A stretch of DNA of 12,084 nt from UBA668 sp966112835 (lineage in GTDB: Bacteria > Actinomycetota > Acidimicrobiia > Acidimicrobiales > Ilumatobacteraceae), in contig CBHWEI010000105.1 in assembly GCA_966112835.1 (NCBI GenBank), positions 1 to 12,084 on the forward strand. The letters run 5' to 3'. The number at the start of each line of letters is the position of its first letter. The stretch's first letter is position 1. The notes under the pieces were generated by a model that saw nothing but the letters and a program-made list of their open reading frames with translations, searched no databases and was not told the origin of the DNA. The position numbers and the translations under genes are program-made. Positions 1 to 7,000 of this stretch are shown piece after piece.

Positions 1-2696
1 CCGAGCTGGCCCAGCTGGACACCGACGTCATGGCCGCCGAGGCCGAGCTCACCGCACGCGGCGACACCGATCTGGGCGACGAGATGGTGCGCGTCGAGCA
101 ACTGCGCGAGCGGGCACGCGGCATCGCCGCCGTGCTGGTCGAGCGCCGCCGCTCGATGGAGCGCGACCGCGGCCAGCTCATGGACAGCGGCGTGGTCGCC
201 AACCTCGAGGCCGACGCGCAGCGCCTGCGCGACGAGCTGCAGACCGTGGTCGCCGAGCTCGACACCCTGGGGCCCGAGGCCGAGGCACTCGCCGCGGAAG
301 AGACGGAGTTCGCCGACCAGCGCCGCGAGACCATGGACGCCATCGAGGGCCTGGGCGCCACCACATCGGCGGCCAGCGCGGCCGCCGAGGTGCGCGGCGA
401 ACTGCGGTCCATGCGCAGCGGCCTGGAACGGGCCGAGGCCGAACTGCGCCGCCAGCGGCAGCGGGTCGAGCAGCTGCGCCAGCGGGCCGAACGGCTCGAC
501 GCCGAGTGCGAGCGCCTGAAGGCCGAGTGCGAGACCGCGCAGACCGCCGAGGCCGAGCTGGTGGCCGCGGTCGAGGCCGCCGAGGCGCGCCGCATCGCCG
601 CCGACGCCGCGCACGACTCGCTCGTCGCCTCGCGGCAGGACGCCGCCGAGGAGGCGTCACGCTGGCGAGCCCGCGCCGAGGCTCTGCACCTGGCGCTCGA
701 GAGCGCACGCGCCCGCGCCGGAGCCGAGCACCTGGCGGGTGTCGACGGTGTGCTGGGCACGCTGCTCGACCTCATCGAGATCGACGGCGGCTGGGAGGCC
801 TCGGTCGAGGCCGCGCTGGGCGAAGCCCTGCAGGCCGTCGTGGTCGCCTCGCCGCAGACCGGTCGCCAGGCGCTGCAGTCACTGCAGGCCAACAACGTGC
901 ACGGCGCCGTGCTGGCCCTCGGCACCCGTGGCGGCGCCTCAACCCCGGCCGTGTCGGGCGGGAGTGCGGTGCGTCCGCACGTGCGCAGCCGTCACGACGG
1001 TGTGCCCGCTCTGCTCGACGCCGTGCTCGGTGGCGCGGTGCGTGCCAACAGCTGGAACGACGCCGTCGATCTGGCCATCGCCAACCCCGCCGCCGTGGTC
1101 GTCACGTCCGACGGCGATCGCTTCGGCCCCACGGGCTGGCGCATCGGTGCAGCCGGTGGCGGCGCCACGGCCGCTGCGCTGGAAGAGGCCCAGGAGCGCT
1201 CGGGCATCGCCCAGGCCGAGCTCGCCCGGCTCGACACGGCCCTGGCCGGGGCGAAGGCCGAGCTGCAGGCCGCGCGCCAGCAGGAGAACGAGCTCACCCG
1301 CAAGCTCGACGCGCACGACGCCGGGTTCTCGGCCAACAGCGAGGCGCTGGCACGCAGCCAGGGCGAGCGTCGCGAGGCCCAGACCGAGATCGAAGGCCTG
1401 GAACACACGCTGGCCGACGCCGACGAGCGCACCGAACGCGAACGCACCCGCATCGCCGAGCTCGAGGCCCTGGTGCCCGCGCTCGAGGCCGACGAGGCCG
1501 CCGAGGCCGAGGCCGCGAAGGCGCGTGGCGAGGCCCGCGCCCGCCTCGACGCGCAGGCCGCCCGTCTGGCCGGCCGCCGCCAGGACTTGGAGGTCCGCAA
1601 CGCCGGCCTGCACGAGCGCCAGGCCTTCCTCGAACGCCGCCTGCAGGAGACCGAGCGCCGCCTCGAGGCCGACGCGGCCGCACGCGCCGAAGCGGCGCAG
1701 CGCCGCGAGGCGGTCGAGCGCAGCCTGGCCGCCGTCGAGCGCCTGGGCGAGCTGGTCGAGGCGCACCGCCACGTCATCGAGGGCCGTCACCAGGAGCTGC
1801 TCGAGATCCGCCGTCGCCAGAGCGACGAGGTGCGCGGCATCGCCGGCCGGCTCGACGCGCTCCGTCGCCGCCGCTCCGCAGCCGAGAAGGAGCTGGAGGA
1901 GTCGCGCGAGCGCATGCGCCGCGTCGAGATCGACGAGGCCGAGGTGCGCATGCGCCTGGAGGGCGCGGTCGAGGCGCTGCGCCGCGACCACGACATGGAG
2001 CCCTCAGCGGCCGAGGCCGCCGAGATGCCGCCGCTGGGCGACGGCGTGGGCGCCGCAGCCCGAGTGCGCGACCTGGAACGCGAACTGCGGCTCATGGGCC
2101 CCATCAACCCGCTGGCGTTGGAGGAATTCAACGAGCTGCAGGAACGCCACCGCTTCCTGGAGGAGCAGCTCGAGGATGTACGCAACACCCGTCGCGACCT
2201 CATGCGCGTCATCAAGGCCGTCGACCTCGAGATCCAGACCGTGTTCTCGGCCGCCTTCGCCGACGTGAGCACGCACTTCAACCAGCTGTTCGGCACCCTG
2301 TTCCCGGGCGGCAGCGGCAAGCTGGTGCTCACCAACCCCGACGACCTGCTCAACACGGGTGTCGAGGTCGAGGCCAAGCCCAGCGGCAAGAACGTGAAGA
2401 AGCTCTCGCTGCTGTCCGGTGGCGAACGCAGCCTCACCGCGCTGGCGTTCCTGTTCGCCGTGTTCCGCAGCCGTCCCTCGCCGTTCTACGTGATGGACGA
2501 GGTCGAGGCCGCCCTCGACGACGTGAACCTGCACCGCTTCCTGGGCCTCATCGCCGAGTTCCGGCGCGAGGCGCAGCTGCTCGTCGTCAGCCACCAGAAG
2601 CGCACCATGGAGGCCGGTGACAGCCTGCTCGGCGTCAGCATGCAGCCCGGTGGCTCGTCGAAGGTCATCGTCGAGCGCGTCTCCACATCGGCCTGA
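1..2696 (+). CDS. smc: Chromosome partition protein SMC, 3' part (5' end outside window)
   Basis: SMC is the ATPase of the SMC-ScpA-ScpB condensin that organises and separates replicated chromosomes. The reading frame is open from base 3, so about 897 residues are visible; full-length bacterial SMCs are about 1150-1200 residues, so the N-terminal half-head with Walker A lies upstream. Counting from the first visible Met (base 30), residues 1 to about 225 form an Ala/Glu/Arg-rich coiled coil. About 230-375 is the hinge, beginning near GVDGVLGTLLDLIEID. About 380-690 is the returning coiled coil, and about 700-888 the C-terminal half-head. Seen there are the ABC signature LSGGE (795-799), Walker B with catalytic acid (YVMDEVEAALDD, D823/E824) and the H-switch VVSH. 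The TGA stop is followed by a 149-bp gap before the next gene. Rad50 or RecN is less likely given the hinge, head sequence and the ftsY/ffh neighbourhood. Confidence 0.96.
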   Translation, partial: ELAQLDTDVMAAEAELTARGDTDLGDEMVRVEQLRERARGIAAVLVERRRSMERDRGQLMDSGVVANLEADAQRLRDELQTVVAELDTLGPEAEALAAEETEFADQRRETMDAIEGLGATTSAASAAAEVRGELRSMRSGLERAEAELRRQRQRVEQLRQRAERLDAECERLKAECETAQTAEAELVAAVEAAEARRIAADAAHDSLVASRQDAAEEASRWRARAEALHLALESARARAGAEHLAGVDGVLGTLLDLIEIDGGWEASVEAALGEALQAVVVASPQTGRQALQSLQANNVHGAVLALGTRGGASTPAVSGGSAVRPHVRSRHDGVPALLDAVLGGAVRANSWNDAVDLAIANPAAVVVTSDGDRFGPTGWRIGAAGGGATAAALEEAQERSGIAQAELARLDTALAGAKAELQAARQQENELTRKLDAHDAGFSANSEALARSQGERREAQTEIEGLEHTLADADERTERERTRIAELEALVPALEADEAAEAEAAKARGEARARLDAQAARLAGRRQDLEVRNAGLHERQAFLERRLQETERRLEADAAARAEAAQRREAVERSLAAVERLGELVEAHRHVIEGRHQELLEIRRRQSDEVRGIAGRLDALRRRRSAAEKELEESRERMRRVEIDEAEVRMRLEGAVEALRRDHDMEPSAAEAAEMPPLGDGVGAAARVRDLERELRLMGPINPLALEEFNELQERHRFLEEQLEDVRNTRRDLMRVIKAVDLEIQTVFSAAFADVSTHFNQLFGTLFPGGSGKLVLTNPDDLLNTGVEVEAKPSGKNVKKLSLLSGGERSLTALAFLFAVFRSRPSPFYVMDEVEAALDDVNLHRFLGLIAEFRREAQLLVVSHQKRTMEAGDSLLGVSMQPGGSSKVIVERVSTSA

Positions 2697-2712
2697 GCGG
2701 CCAGCGCTCCCG

Positions 2713-2749
2713 CAGAGGGGCCAGCAGGTCCCAGAGGGGTCCTAGGACC
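2713..2749. repeat. Short direct repeat and 12-bp palindrome downstream of smc
   Basis: In the smc-potA gap, CAGAGGGG occurs twice (2713-2720 and 2732-2739), 19 bases apart. The second copy runs into a perfect 12-bp palindrome, GGTCCTAGGACC (2738-2749). A nearby GGCCGGCC (2761-2768) is also self-complementary. No T-tract follows, so this is not a standard intrinsic terminator. It could be an operator half-site pair, a weak hairpin ending smc transcripts, or chance in GC-rich DNA. Confidence 0.4.
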
Positions 2750-2780
2750 AGGAACAATCCGGCCGGCCACGGCGATGGGC

Positions 2781-2786
2781 TAGCAT
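2781..2786 (+). promoter_or_regulatory. Putative -10 element (TAGCAT) for the pot operon
   Basis: TAGCAT fits the actinobacterial TANNNT -10 pattern and lies 59 bases before the potA start, in the only sizeable gap upstream of the operon. It would give a leader of roughly 50 nt that includes the potA ribosome-binding site. No convincing TTGACA-like hexamer is seen 16-19 bases upstream. The call rests on the -10 match, its position, and the recurrence of TAGNNT upstream of ftsY, ffh and rpsP in this window. Confidence 0.35.
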
Positions 2787-2826
2787 CGCGCAACGTCGCG
2801 ATCCAGCACCGCGGCGACGAATTCCC

Positions 2827-2833
2827 AGGGGAG
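2827..2833 (+). promoter_or_regulatory. Ribosome-binding site for potA
   Basis: AGGGGAG lies 12 bases before GTG 2846. It is a purine-rich Shine-Dalgarno match at slightly long spacing. It supports the GTG start, as there is no ATG nearby in frame. Confidence 0.6.
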
Positions 2834-2845
2834 AACCAGCGCATC

Positions 2846-3937
2846 GTGAGCGAATCCGTTGCACTGCACACCGATCACGACGAAACGCGCACCACTCCGG
2901 CCATCCAGCTGGTGGGGCTGCGCAAGCACTTCGGCGCGGGCGACCACGAGGTCGTCGCGGTCGACGGCGTCGACCTGACCATCGGCGAGGGCGAGTTCTT
3001 CTCACTGCTCGGGCCCAGTGGCAGTGGCAAGACCACCGTGCTGCGCATGATCGCCGGCTTCGAGTTGCCGACGGGCGGCGCCATCCTGCTGCAGGGCAAG
3101 GACGTCACCCACCAGCCGCCGTACGACCGCGACGTCAACACCGTCTTCCAGGACTACGCGCTGTTCCCGCACATGACCGTGCAGCAGAACGTGGAGTACG
3201 GGCTGAAGGTGAAGGGCGTCGCCAAGGCCGAGCGCCGCCGTCGCGCCGGCGAGATGCTGGAATCGGTCCGCCTCGGCAACTTCGGCGGGCGCAAGCCCAC
3301 GCAGCTCAGCGGCGGCCAGCGCCAGCGCGTCGCCCTGGCCCGTGCACTGGTGAACCACCCGAAGGTGCTGCTGCTCGACGAGCCCCTCGGCGCGCTCGAC
3401 CTGAAGCTGCGCGAAGAGATGCAGCACGAGCTGAAGGCCATCCAACGCGACGTGGGCATCACGTTCGTGTTCGTCACCCACGACCAGGGCGAGGCGCTCA
3501 GCATGAGCAGCCGCGTCGCCGTGTTCAACAAGGGTCGCATCGAACAGGTGGGCACGCCCCGCGACATCTACGACAACCCCACCACCATGTTCGTGGCCGG
3601 GTTCGTCGGCACCAGCAACATCCTCGACGCGCAGCTCTCCCACGAGCTGCTCGGCGTGCGGGCCACGCACTCGGTGCGGCCCGAACGCATCCGCCTGGTC
3701 ACCGACTCGCCGCGCGACGGCGAGGTGTCGGCGGAGGGCACCATCGCCGATGTCCAGTACCTGGGCGCCGAGAGCCGGGTGCGCGTGCACCTCGCCTCGG
3801 GCGCTCACCTTCTCGCCAGCGTGCCGAGCGACGGGCTCGCTGGTGTCGCCGTGGGTGGGTCCGCCCGCCTGGCGTGGCCGCGTGACGCGGCCGATGCAGT
3901 CGCAGAAACCAACACCGAAGGGGAGGAACACACGTGA
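2846..3937 (+). CDS. potA: PotA-type ABC importer ATPase (spermidine/putrescine family)
   Basis: This is the cytoplasmic ATPase that powers the PotB/PotC permease pair. It is 363 residues long, typical for PotA (about 350-380). It has the full ATPase set: Walker A GPSGSGKT (56-63), Q-loop Q102 in VFQDYALFP, signature LSGGQ (154-158), Walker B LLLDEP (175-180) followed by the D-loop, and switch H212 in VTHDQGEAL. A C-terminal TOBE-type regulatory domain follows (about 265-346) with the SVRPERIRL motif usual in this subfamily. The start is GTG 2846, with a purine-rich site upstream. The stop overlaps the next gene by four bases (GTGA), indicating translational coupling. Sequence and neighbours point to the Pot group. 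Related importers for iron, thiamine or sugars share this ATPase type, so the substrate call depends on the binding protein. Confidence 0.92.
   Translation: MSESVALHTDHDETRTTPAIQLVGLRKHFGAGDHEVVAVDGVDLTIGEGEFFSLLGPSGSGKTTVLRMIAGFELPTGGAILLQGKDVTHQPPYDRDVNTVFQDYALFPHMTVQQNVEYGLKVKGVAKAERRRRAGEMLESVRLGNFGGRKPTQLSGGQRQRVALARALVNHPKVLLLDEPLGALDLKLREEMQHELKAIQRDVGITFVFVTHDQGEALSMSSRVAVFNKGRIEQVGTPRDIYDNPTTMFVAGFVGTSNILDAQLSHELLGVRATHSVRPERIRLVTDSPRDGEVSAEGTIADVQYLGAESRVRVHLASGAHLLASVPSDGLAGVAVGGSARLAWPRDAADAVAETNTEGEEHT
3919..3926 (+). promoter_or_regulatory. Strong ribosome-binding site for potD, inside the potA 3' end
   Basis: AGGGGAGG ends 7 bases before GTG 3934, near-ideal spacing. It fixes the potD start at the GTGA overlap and suggests the binding protein is translated efficiently, as expected for a component needed in excess over the membrane complex. 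Confidence 0.8.
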
Positions 3938-5214
3938 GGAAAGTGCGATACACCGCGGCGCTCTTGGCGTCAGCGGCACTGGTCCTCGCTGCTTGTGGCA
4001 GCGACGACAGCAGCGAGGGCACCGGCACCACGGCCGGCACCGAGACGACGGTGGGCAGCGAGACCACCGGCGGTAGCGACACCACCGGTGGCAGCGACAC
4101 GACGGGCGGAGGACCGGTCGACTACCAGTGGACTCCGAACCCCGATCTCGTGGCCAAGGCCGAGGGCTCGTTGAACATCGTCGCCTGGGCGGGCTACGCC
4201 GAGGACGGCACGAACGACCCGGCGTACGACTGGGTGCACCCGTTCGAGGACCTCACCAGCTGCAAGGTCAACGTGAAGACCGGCGGCACCAGCGACGAGA
4301 TGGTGCAGCTCATGCAGAGCGGCGAGTACGACGGTGTGTCGGCCTCGGGTGACGCCACCACGCGCCTCATCCAGGGCGACGAAGTGGTCGAGATCGACCC
4401 GGCCGAGTTCCCGAGCTACGCCGACATCTTCGAGCAGCTGAAGCTGCAGCCGTGGAACAGCGTCGACGGCAAGCCGTACGGCATCCCGCACGGCCGCGGC
4501 GCCAACCTGCTCGTGTACAACACCGAGGCCTTCGCCGATGCCGCTCCCGACTCGTGGGGTGTCATGTTCGACGGCGGTTCGCCGGCCGACGGCGCCATCT
4601 CGGTGTACGACAGCCCCATCTACATCGCCGACGCGGCGCTGTACCTCATGTCGACCAAGCCCGAGTTGGGCATCACCGACCCGTACGCGCTCGACAAGAC
4701 GCAGTTCGATGCGGCCATCGCCCTGCTGAACCAGCAGAAGGACCTCACCAGCCAGTACTGGGGCGACTACACCGTCCAGCAGGCCTCGCTGGAGAACGGC
4801 GACGTCCTGGCGGGCACCACCTGGCAGGTCATCGTGAACCTGGCCACGGCGAACGGCGCCAAGATCGACGCCGTGAAGCCGAAGGAAGGCGCCACCGGCT
4901 GGTCCGACACGTGGATGCTCTCGTCGAAGGCGAAGAACCCGAACTGCATGAAGCTGTGGATGGACTGGATCGCTTCGCCGTGGGCGAACAGCCGGGTCGC
5001 CGTGTGGTTCGGTGAGGCGCCGAGCAACGCCAAGTCGTGCGATCTCGAGGGCATGGCCGAGCACTGCGCCACGTTCCACGCTGCCGAGGACGACTACTGG
5101 AAGGACGTGTGGTACTGGACCACCGCCACCGAGGACTGCCTCGACGGCCGCACCGACGTGAAGTGCGTGGCCTACACCGACTGGGTGAACGCTTGGACAG
5201 CGCTCCGCTCCTGA
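3934..5214 (+). CDS. potD: PotD-like polyamine-type substrate-binding lipoprotein
   Basis: This is the extracytoplasmic binding protein that delivers substrate to PotB/PotC. It has a Sec signal (basic MRKVR, then a hydrophobic run) ending in lipobox LAAC with lipidated C21, so it should be membrane-tethered. Residues 22-62 are a Ser/Thr/Gly/Asp linker built from 6-residue repeats; the binding domain runs from about 78 to 426. Compared from memory with E. coli PotD, W85/Y88 match the W34/Y37 pair. The PKEG...W.D block (316-325; W323, D325) matches PKEG...W255.D257, and D226 matches D168. The equivalents of E171 and Y293 appear to be I229 and E361, so the ligand may differ from spermidine. Six cysteines occur in the mature domain (110, 338, 369, 378, 402, 411). 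It starts in a GTGA overlap with potA behind a strong RBS. The family call is firm; the exact substrate is inferred. Confidence 0.88.
   Translation: MRKVRYTAALLASAALVLAACGSDDSSEGTGTTAGTETTVGSETTGGSDTTGGSDTTGGGPVDYQWTPNPDLVAKAEGSLNIVAWAGYAEDGTNDPAYDWVHPFEDLTSCKVNVKTGGTSDEMVQLMQSGEYDGVSASGDATTRLIQGDEVVEIDPAEFPSYADIFEQLKLQPWNSVDGKPYGIPHGRGANLLVYNTEAFADAAPDSWGVMFDGGSPADGAISVYDSPIYIADAALYLMSTKPELGITDPYALDKTQFDAAIALLNQQKDLTSQYWGDYTVQQASLENGDVLAGTTWQVIVNLATANGAKIDAVKPKEGATGWSDTWMLSSKAKNPNCMKLWMDWIASPWANSRVAVWFGEAPSNAKSCDLEGMAEHCATFHAAEDDYWKDVWYWTTATEDCLDGRTDVKCVAYTDWVNAWTALRS
4036..4107 (+). repeat. In-frame 18-bp repeat (about 4 copies) coding the lipoprotein linker
   Basis: Four imperfect 18-bp units encode GTETTV, GSETTG, GSDTTG and GSDTTG (potD residues 35-58). 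The last two units are identical in protein and differ at third codon positions. The repeat forms the flexible spacer between lipid anchor and binding domain, and its copy number could vary without a frameshift. Confidence 0.8.
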
Positions 5215-5219
5215 CCGAA

Positions 5220-6164
5220 GTGGACCTGACGGACGGGAGGGCTTCCGAGCCCTCCCGTCCCGTCAGGGGAGTGAACCGGGCCTTCCACGGCAAGCGCGGC
5301 CTGGGCGTGGCGTCCACGCTCGGGGTGCCGCTGGCGTGGATGCTGCTCGTCTACGTGGGGTCGTTGCTGCTGCTCGTCATCAGCGCGTTCTACCGGCTCG
5401 ACCCCGTCACCCAGAAGCCGTCCAACGAGTTCACCTGGGACAACATCGTCGCGGCCTTCAACATCTTCGACCCCGCCGTGCGCGACACCATCTGGGTGCT
5501 CGTCCGCACCGTGGGCGTCGCCCTGCTGGTGACGGTGCTGTGCTTCGTCATCGCCCTGCCCGTGTCGTTCTTCGTGGCCAAGGTGGCGCCGCGCTGGATC
5601 CGACGCGGCATCATCGTCGCCATGCTCATGCCCCTGTGGGCGGGGTACCTGGTGAAGGGGTACGCGTGGCGTGCCATGGTCGCCCCCAGCGGCGGCAAGT
5701 TCGCGGCCAACGGCAAGGGTGCCGGCGGCTTCCTCGACGCCACCTTCGGCTGGACCCCCGGCTACGGGCGCGTCGCCATCGTCATCACGCTCGTCTACTT
5801 CTGGCTGCCCTACATGGTGCTGCCCATCTACGCGGGCCTGGACCGCATGCCGCCGTCGCTGCTCGACGCTGCCGGCGACCTGGGCGCCCGCCCGTTCCGC
5901 ACGTTCAAGGACGTCATCTTCCCGCTGCTGCTGCCCGCGATCGCCGCCGGCAGCATCTTCACCTTCTCGTTGTCGCTCGGTGACTACATCGTCCCGCAGC
6001 TGGTGAACAACGGGAAGGAGAAGTTCATGTTCGGCACGCTCATCAACTCCACCCTGGGCGCTCCGAACCAGCCGCTGGCCGCGGCGTACACGCTGTGGCC
6101 GCTGCTCATCGTCGTGCTGTACCTGCTGGCCATGAAGCGCCTGGGCGCGTTCGAGAACCTCTGA
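5220..6164 (+). CDS. potB: PotB-type ABC importer permease
   Basis: This is the first of two inner-membrane permeases forming the translocation path with PotC and coupling to PotA. From GTG 5220 it is 314 residues. A soluble N-terminus of about 33 residues precedes TM1 (about 34-57). Further hydrophobic segments lie near 91-119, 128-147, 184-206, 236-260 and 286-304. The EAA loop that docks on the ATPase is DAAGDLGARP (216-225), and the region around it resembles E. coli PotB (YxxLPYMVLPxY, then DLGA, then a conserved PLLLP). GTG 5220 was chosen because it begins 5 bases after the potD stop, the same spacing as between potB and potC (TGACC-NNN-GTG). Alternatives are TTG 5193 (overlapping potD) and GTG 5271 (297 residues). 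With the 5220 start, the first codons lie inside a strong hairpin. No clear Shine-Dalgarno is seen, so coupling to potD is likely. Confidence 0.88.
   Translation: MDLTDGRASEPSRPVRGVNRAFHGKRGLGVASTLGVPLAWMLLVYVGSLLLLVISAFYRLDPVTQKPSNEFTWDNIVAAFNIFDPAVRDTIWVLVRTVGVALLVTVLCFVIALPVSFFVAKVAPRWIRRGIIVAMLMPLWAGYLVKGYAWRAMVAPSGGKFAANGKGAGGFLDATFGWTPGYGRVAIVITLVYFWLPYMVLPIYAGLDRMPPSLLDAAGDLGARPFRTFKDVIFPLLLPAIAAGSIFTFSLSLGDYIVPQLVNNGKEKFMFGTLINSTLGAPNQPLAAAYTLWPLLIVVLYLLAMKRLGAFENL
5225..5267 (+). promoter_or_regulatory. Strong 19-bp bulged hairpin at the potD/potB junction
   Basis: The inner stem is a perfect 11 bp (ACGGGAGGGCT, 5233-5243, with AGCCCTCCCGT, 5248-5258) closed by loop TCCG, a member of the UNCG tetraloop family. 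An outer 8-bp stem (5225-5232 with 5260-5267) continues it with one bulged C at 5259. There is no T-tract after it, so it is not a classic intrinsic terminator. It begins 11 bases after the potD stop and covers the start region of potB. Likely roles are protecting the 3' end of potA-potD mRNA, partial attenuation, or damping potB translation. Confidence 0.75.
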
Positions 6165-6169
6165 CCACC

Positions 6170-6988
6170 GTGAAGCTGTCGCTGCCCGCCCGCATCGCCC
6201 TGTGCGCCACCACGGTGCTGACGCTCGCGTTCCTGTACCTGCCGTTGCTGGTGGTGGCACGGCTGAGCTTCAACCCGCAGAAGTCGGTCGCCTGGCCGGG
6301 TTGGACCGGCTACACGACCGACTGGTGGCGCAAGGCGTGGGAGGCCGACGGCCCTCGCGAGGCGCTGCTCAACTCGTGCAAGGTCGCGTTCGTGGCCATG
6401 ATCATCGCCATGCTGCTCGGCACGTTGGCCGCCATGGCCATGGCTCGGTTCAGGTTCTTCGGCAAGAACTCGGTGTCGTTCCTGCTCGTGCTGCCCATCG
6501 CCCTGCCCGGCATCGTCACCGGCATCGCCCTGCAGAACACGTTCTCCCGCGAGTTCGACCTGGGCCTGTTCTCGTTCAAGGTGGGGTTCGGCTTCCACTC
6601 GCTGGTCATCGCCCACGCCACGTTCTGCGTGGTGGTCGCGTACAACAACGTGGTGGCCCGGCTGCGGCGCTCGTCGCCGAACCTGATCGAGGCCAGCGCC
6701 GACCTGGGCGCGCACGGCACGCAGACCTTCCGGCTGGTCACGTTCCCACTCATGCGCTCGGCGCTGGTGGCCGGTGGCATCCTGGCGTTCGCCCTCAGCT
6801 TCGACGAGATCGTGGTCACCACGTTCACCGCCGGCTCGGGGTTCCAGACGCTGCCGGTGTGGATCTACGCCAACTTCAGCCGCCCCAACAACGTGCCGCT
6901 GGTGAACGTCATGGCGACGTTCGTGATGATCGTGTCCATCCCGCTCGCGTGGCTGGCACAGCGGCTCAGCGAGGGTGGCGACGGGTAG
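6170..6988 (+). CDS. potC: PotC-type ABC importer permease
   Basis: This is the second membrane subunit of the importer. It is 272 residues, in the usual PotC range (about 260-280). TM1 is about residues 8-31. Further segments lie near 70-92, 101-121, 143-160, 195-217 and 245-264. The EAA-type ATPase-docking loop is IEASADLGAH (173-182), followed by the FPLMRSALVAGG turn. SFDEIVVTTF (210-219) closely matches the SFDDVVVSSF motif I recall from E. coli PotC. The start GTG 6170 lies 5 bases after the potB stop, with no Shine-Dalgarno, suggesting coupled translation. Its TAG stop also forms the first three bases of the putative ftsY -10 hexamer, so the operon end and the next promoter overlap. 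Confidence 0.9.
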   Translation: MKLSLPARIALCATTVLTLAFLYLPLLVVARLSFNPQKSVAWPGWTGYTTDWWRKAWEADGPREALLNSCKVAFVAMIIAMLLGTLAAMAMARFRFFGKNSVSFLLVLPIALPGIVTGIALQNTFSREFDLGLFSFKVGFGFHSLVIAHATFCVVVAYNNVVARLRRSSPNLIEASADLGAHGTQTFRLVTFPLMRSALVAGGILAFALSFDEIVVTTFTAGSGFQTLPVWIYANFSRPNNVPLVNVMATFVMIVSIPLAWLAQRLSEGGDG

Positions 6989-6991
6989 CCT
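6986..6991 (+). promoter_or_regulatory. Putative -10 element (TAGCCT) giving a leaderless ftsY mRNA
   Basis: TAGCCT ends 9 bases before ATG 7001, which would place transcription start at or next to the A of ATG. No Shine-Dalgarno lies between. The hexamer and spacing match those upstream of ffh (TAGCGT ending 10 bases before ATG). No clear -35 is seen. Read-through from potC is also possible because the gap is only 12 bases. Confidence 0.5.
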
Positions 6992-7000
6992 GCGGGCACC

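Noticed and set aside
506..2620. A 704-codon frame-shifted + strand open frame inside smc
   Set aside because: Its composition is almost entirely Arg/Gly/Ala/Pro, typical of a shifted reading of GC-rich coiled-coil DNA; the SMC frame carries all the motifs.
2697..2845. Intrinsic terminator after smc
   Set aside because: No stable GC stem followed by a T-tract is present; the palindrome alone is not enough to call termination.
5037..5219. Extension of the potB frame upstream into potD
   Set aside because: The translated part is Arg-rich shadow sequence of potD; the permease part starts at or after 5193, with GTG 5220 best matching the spacing seen at potC.
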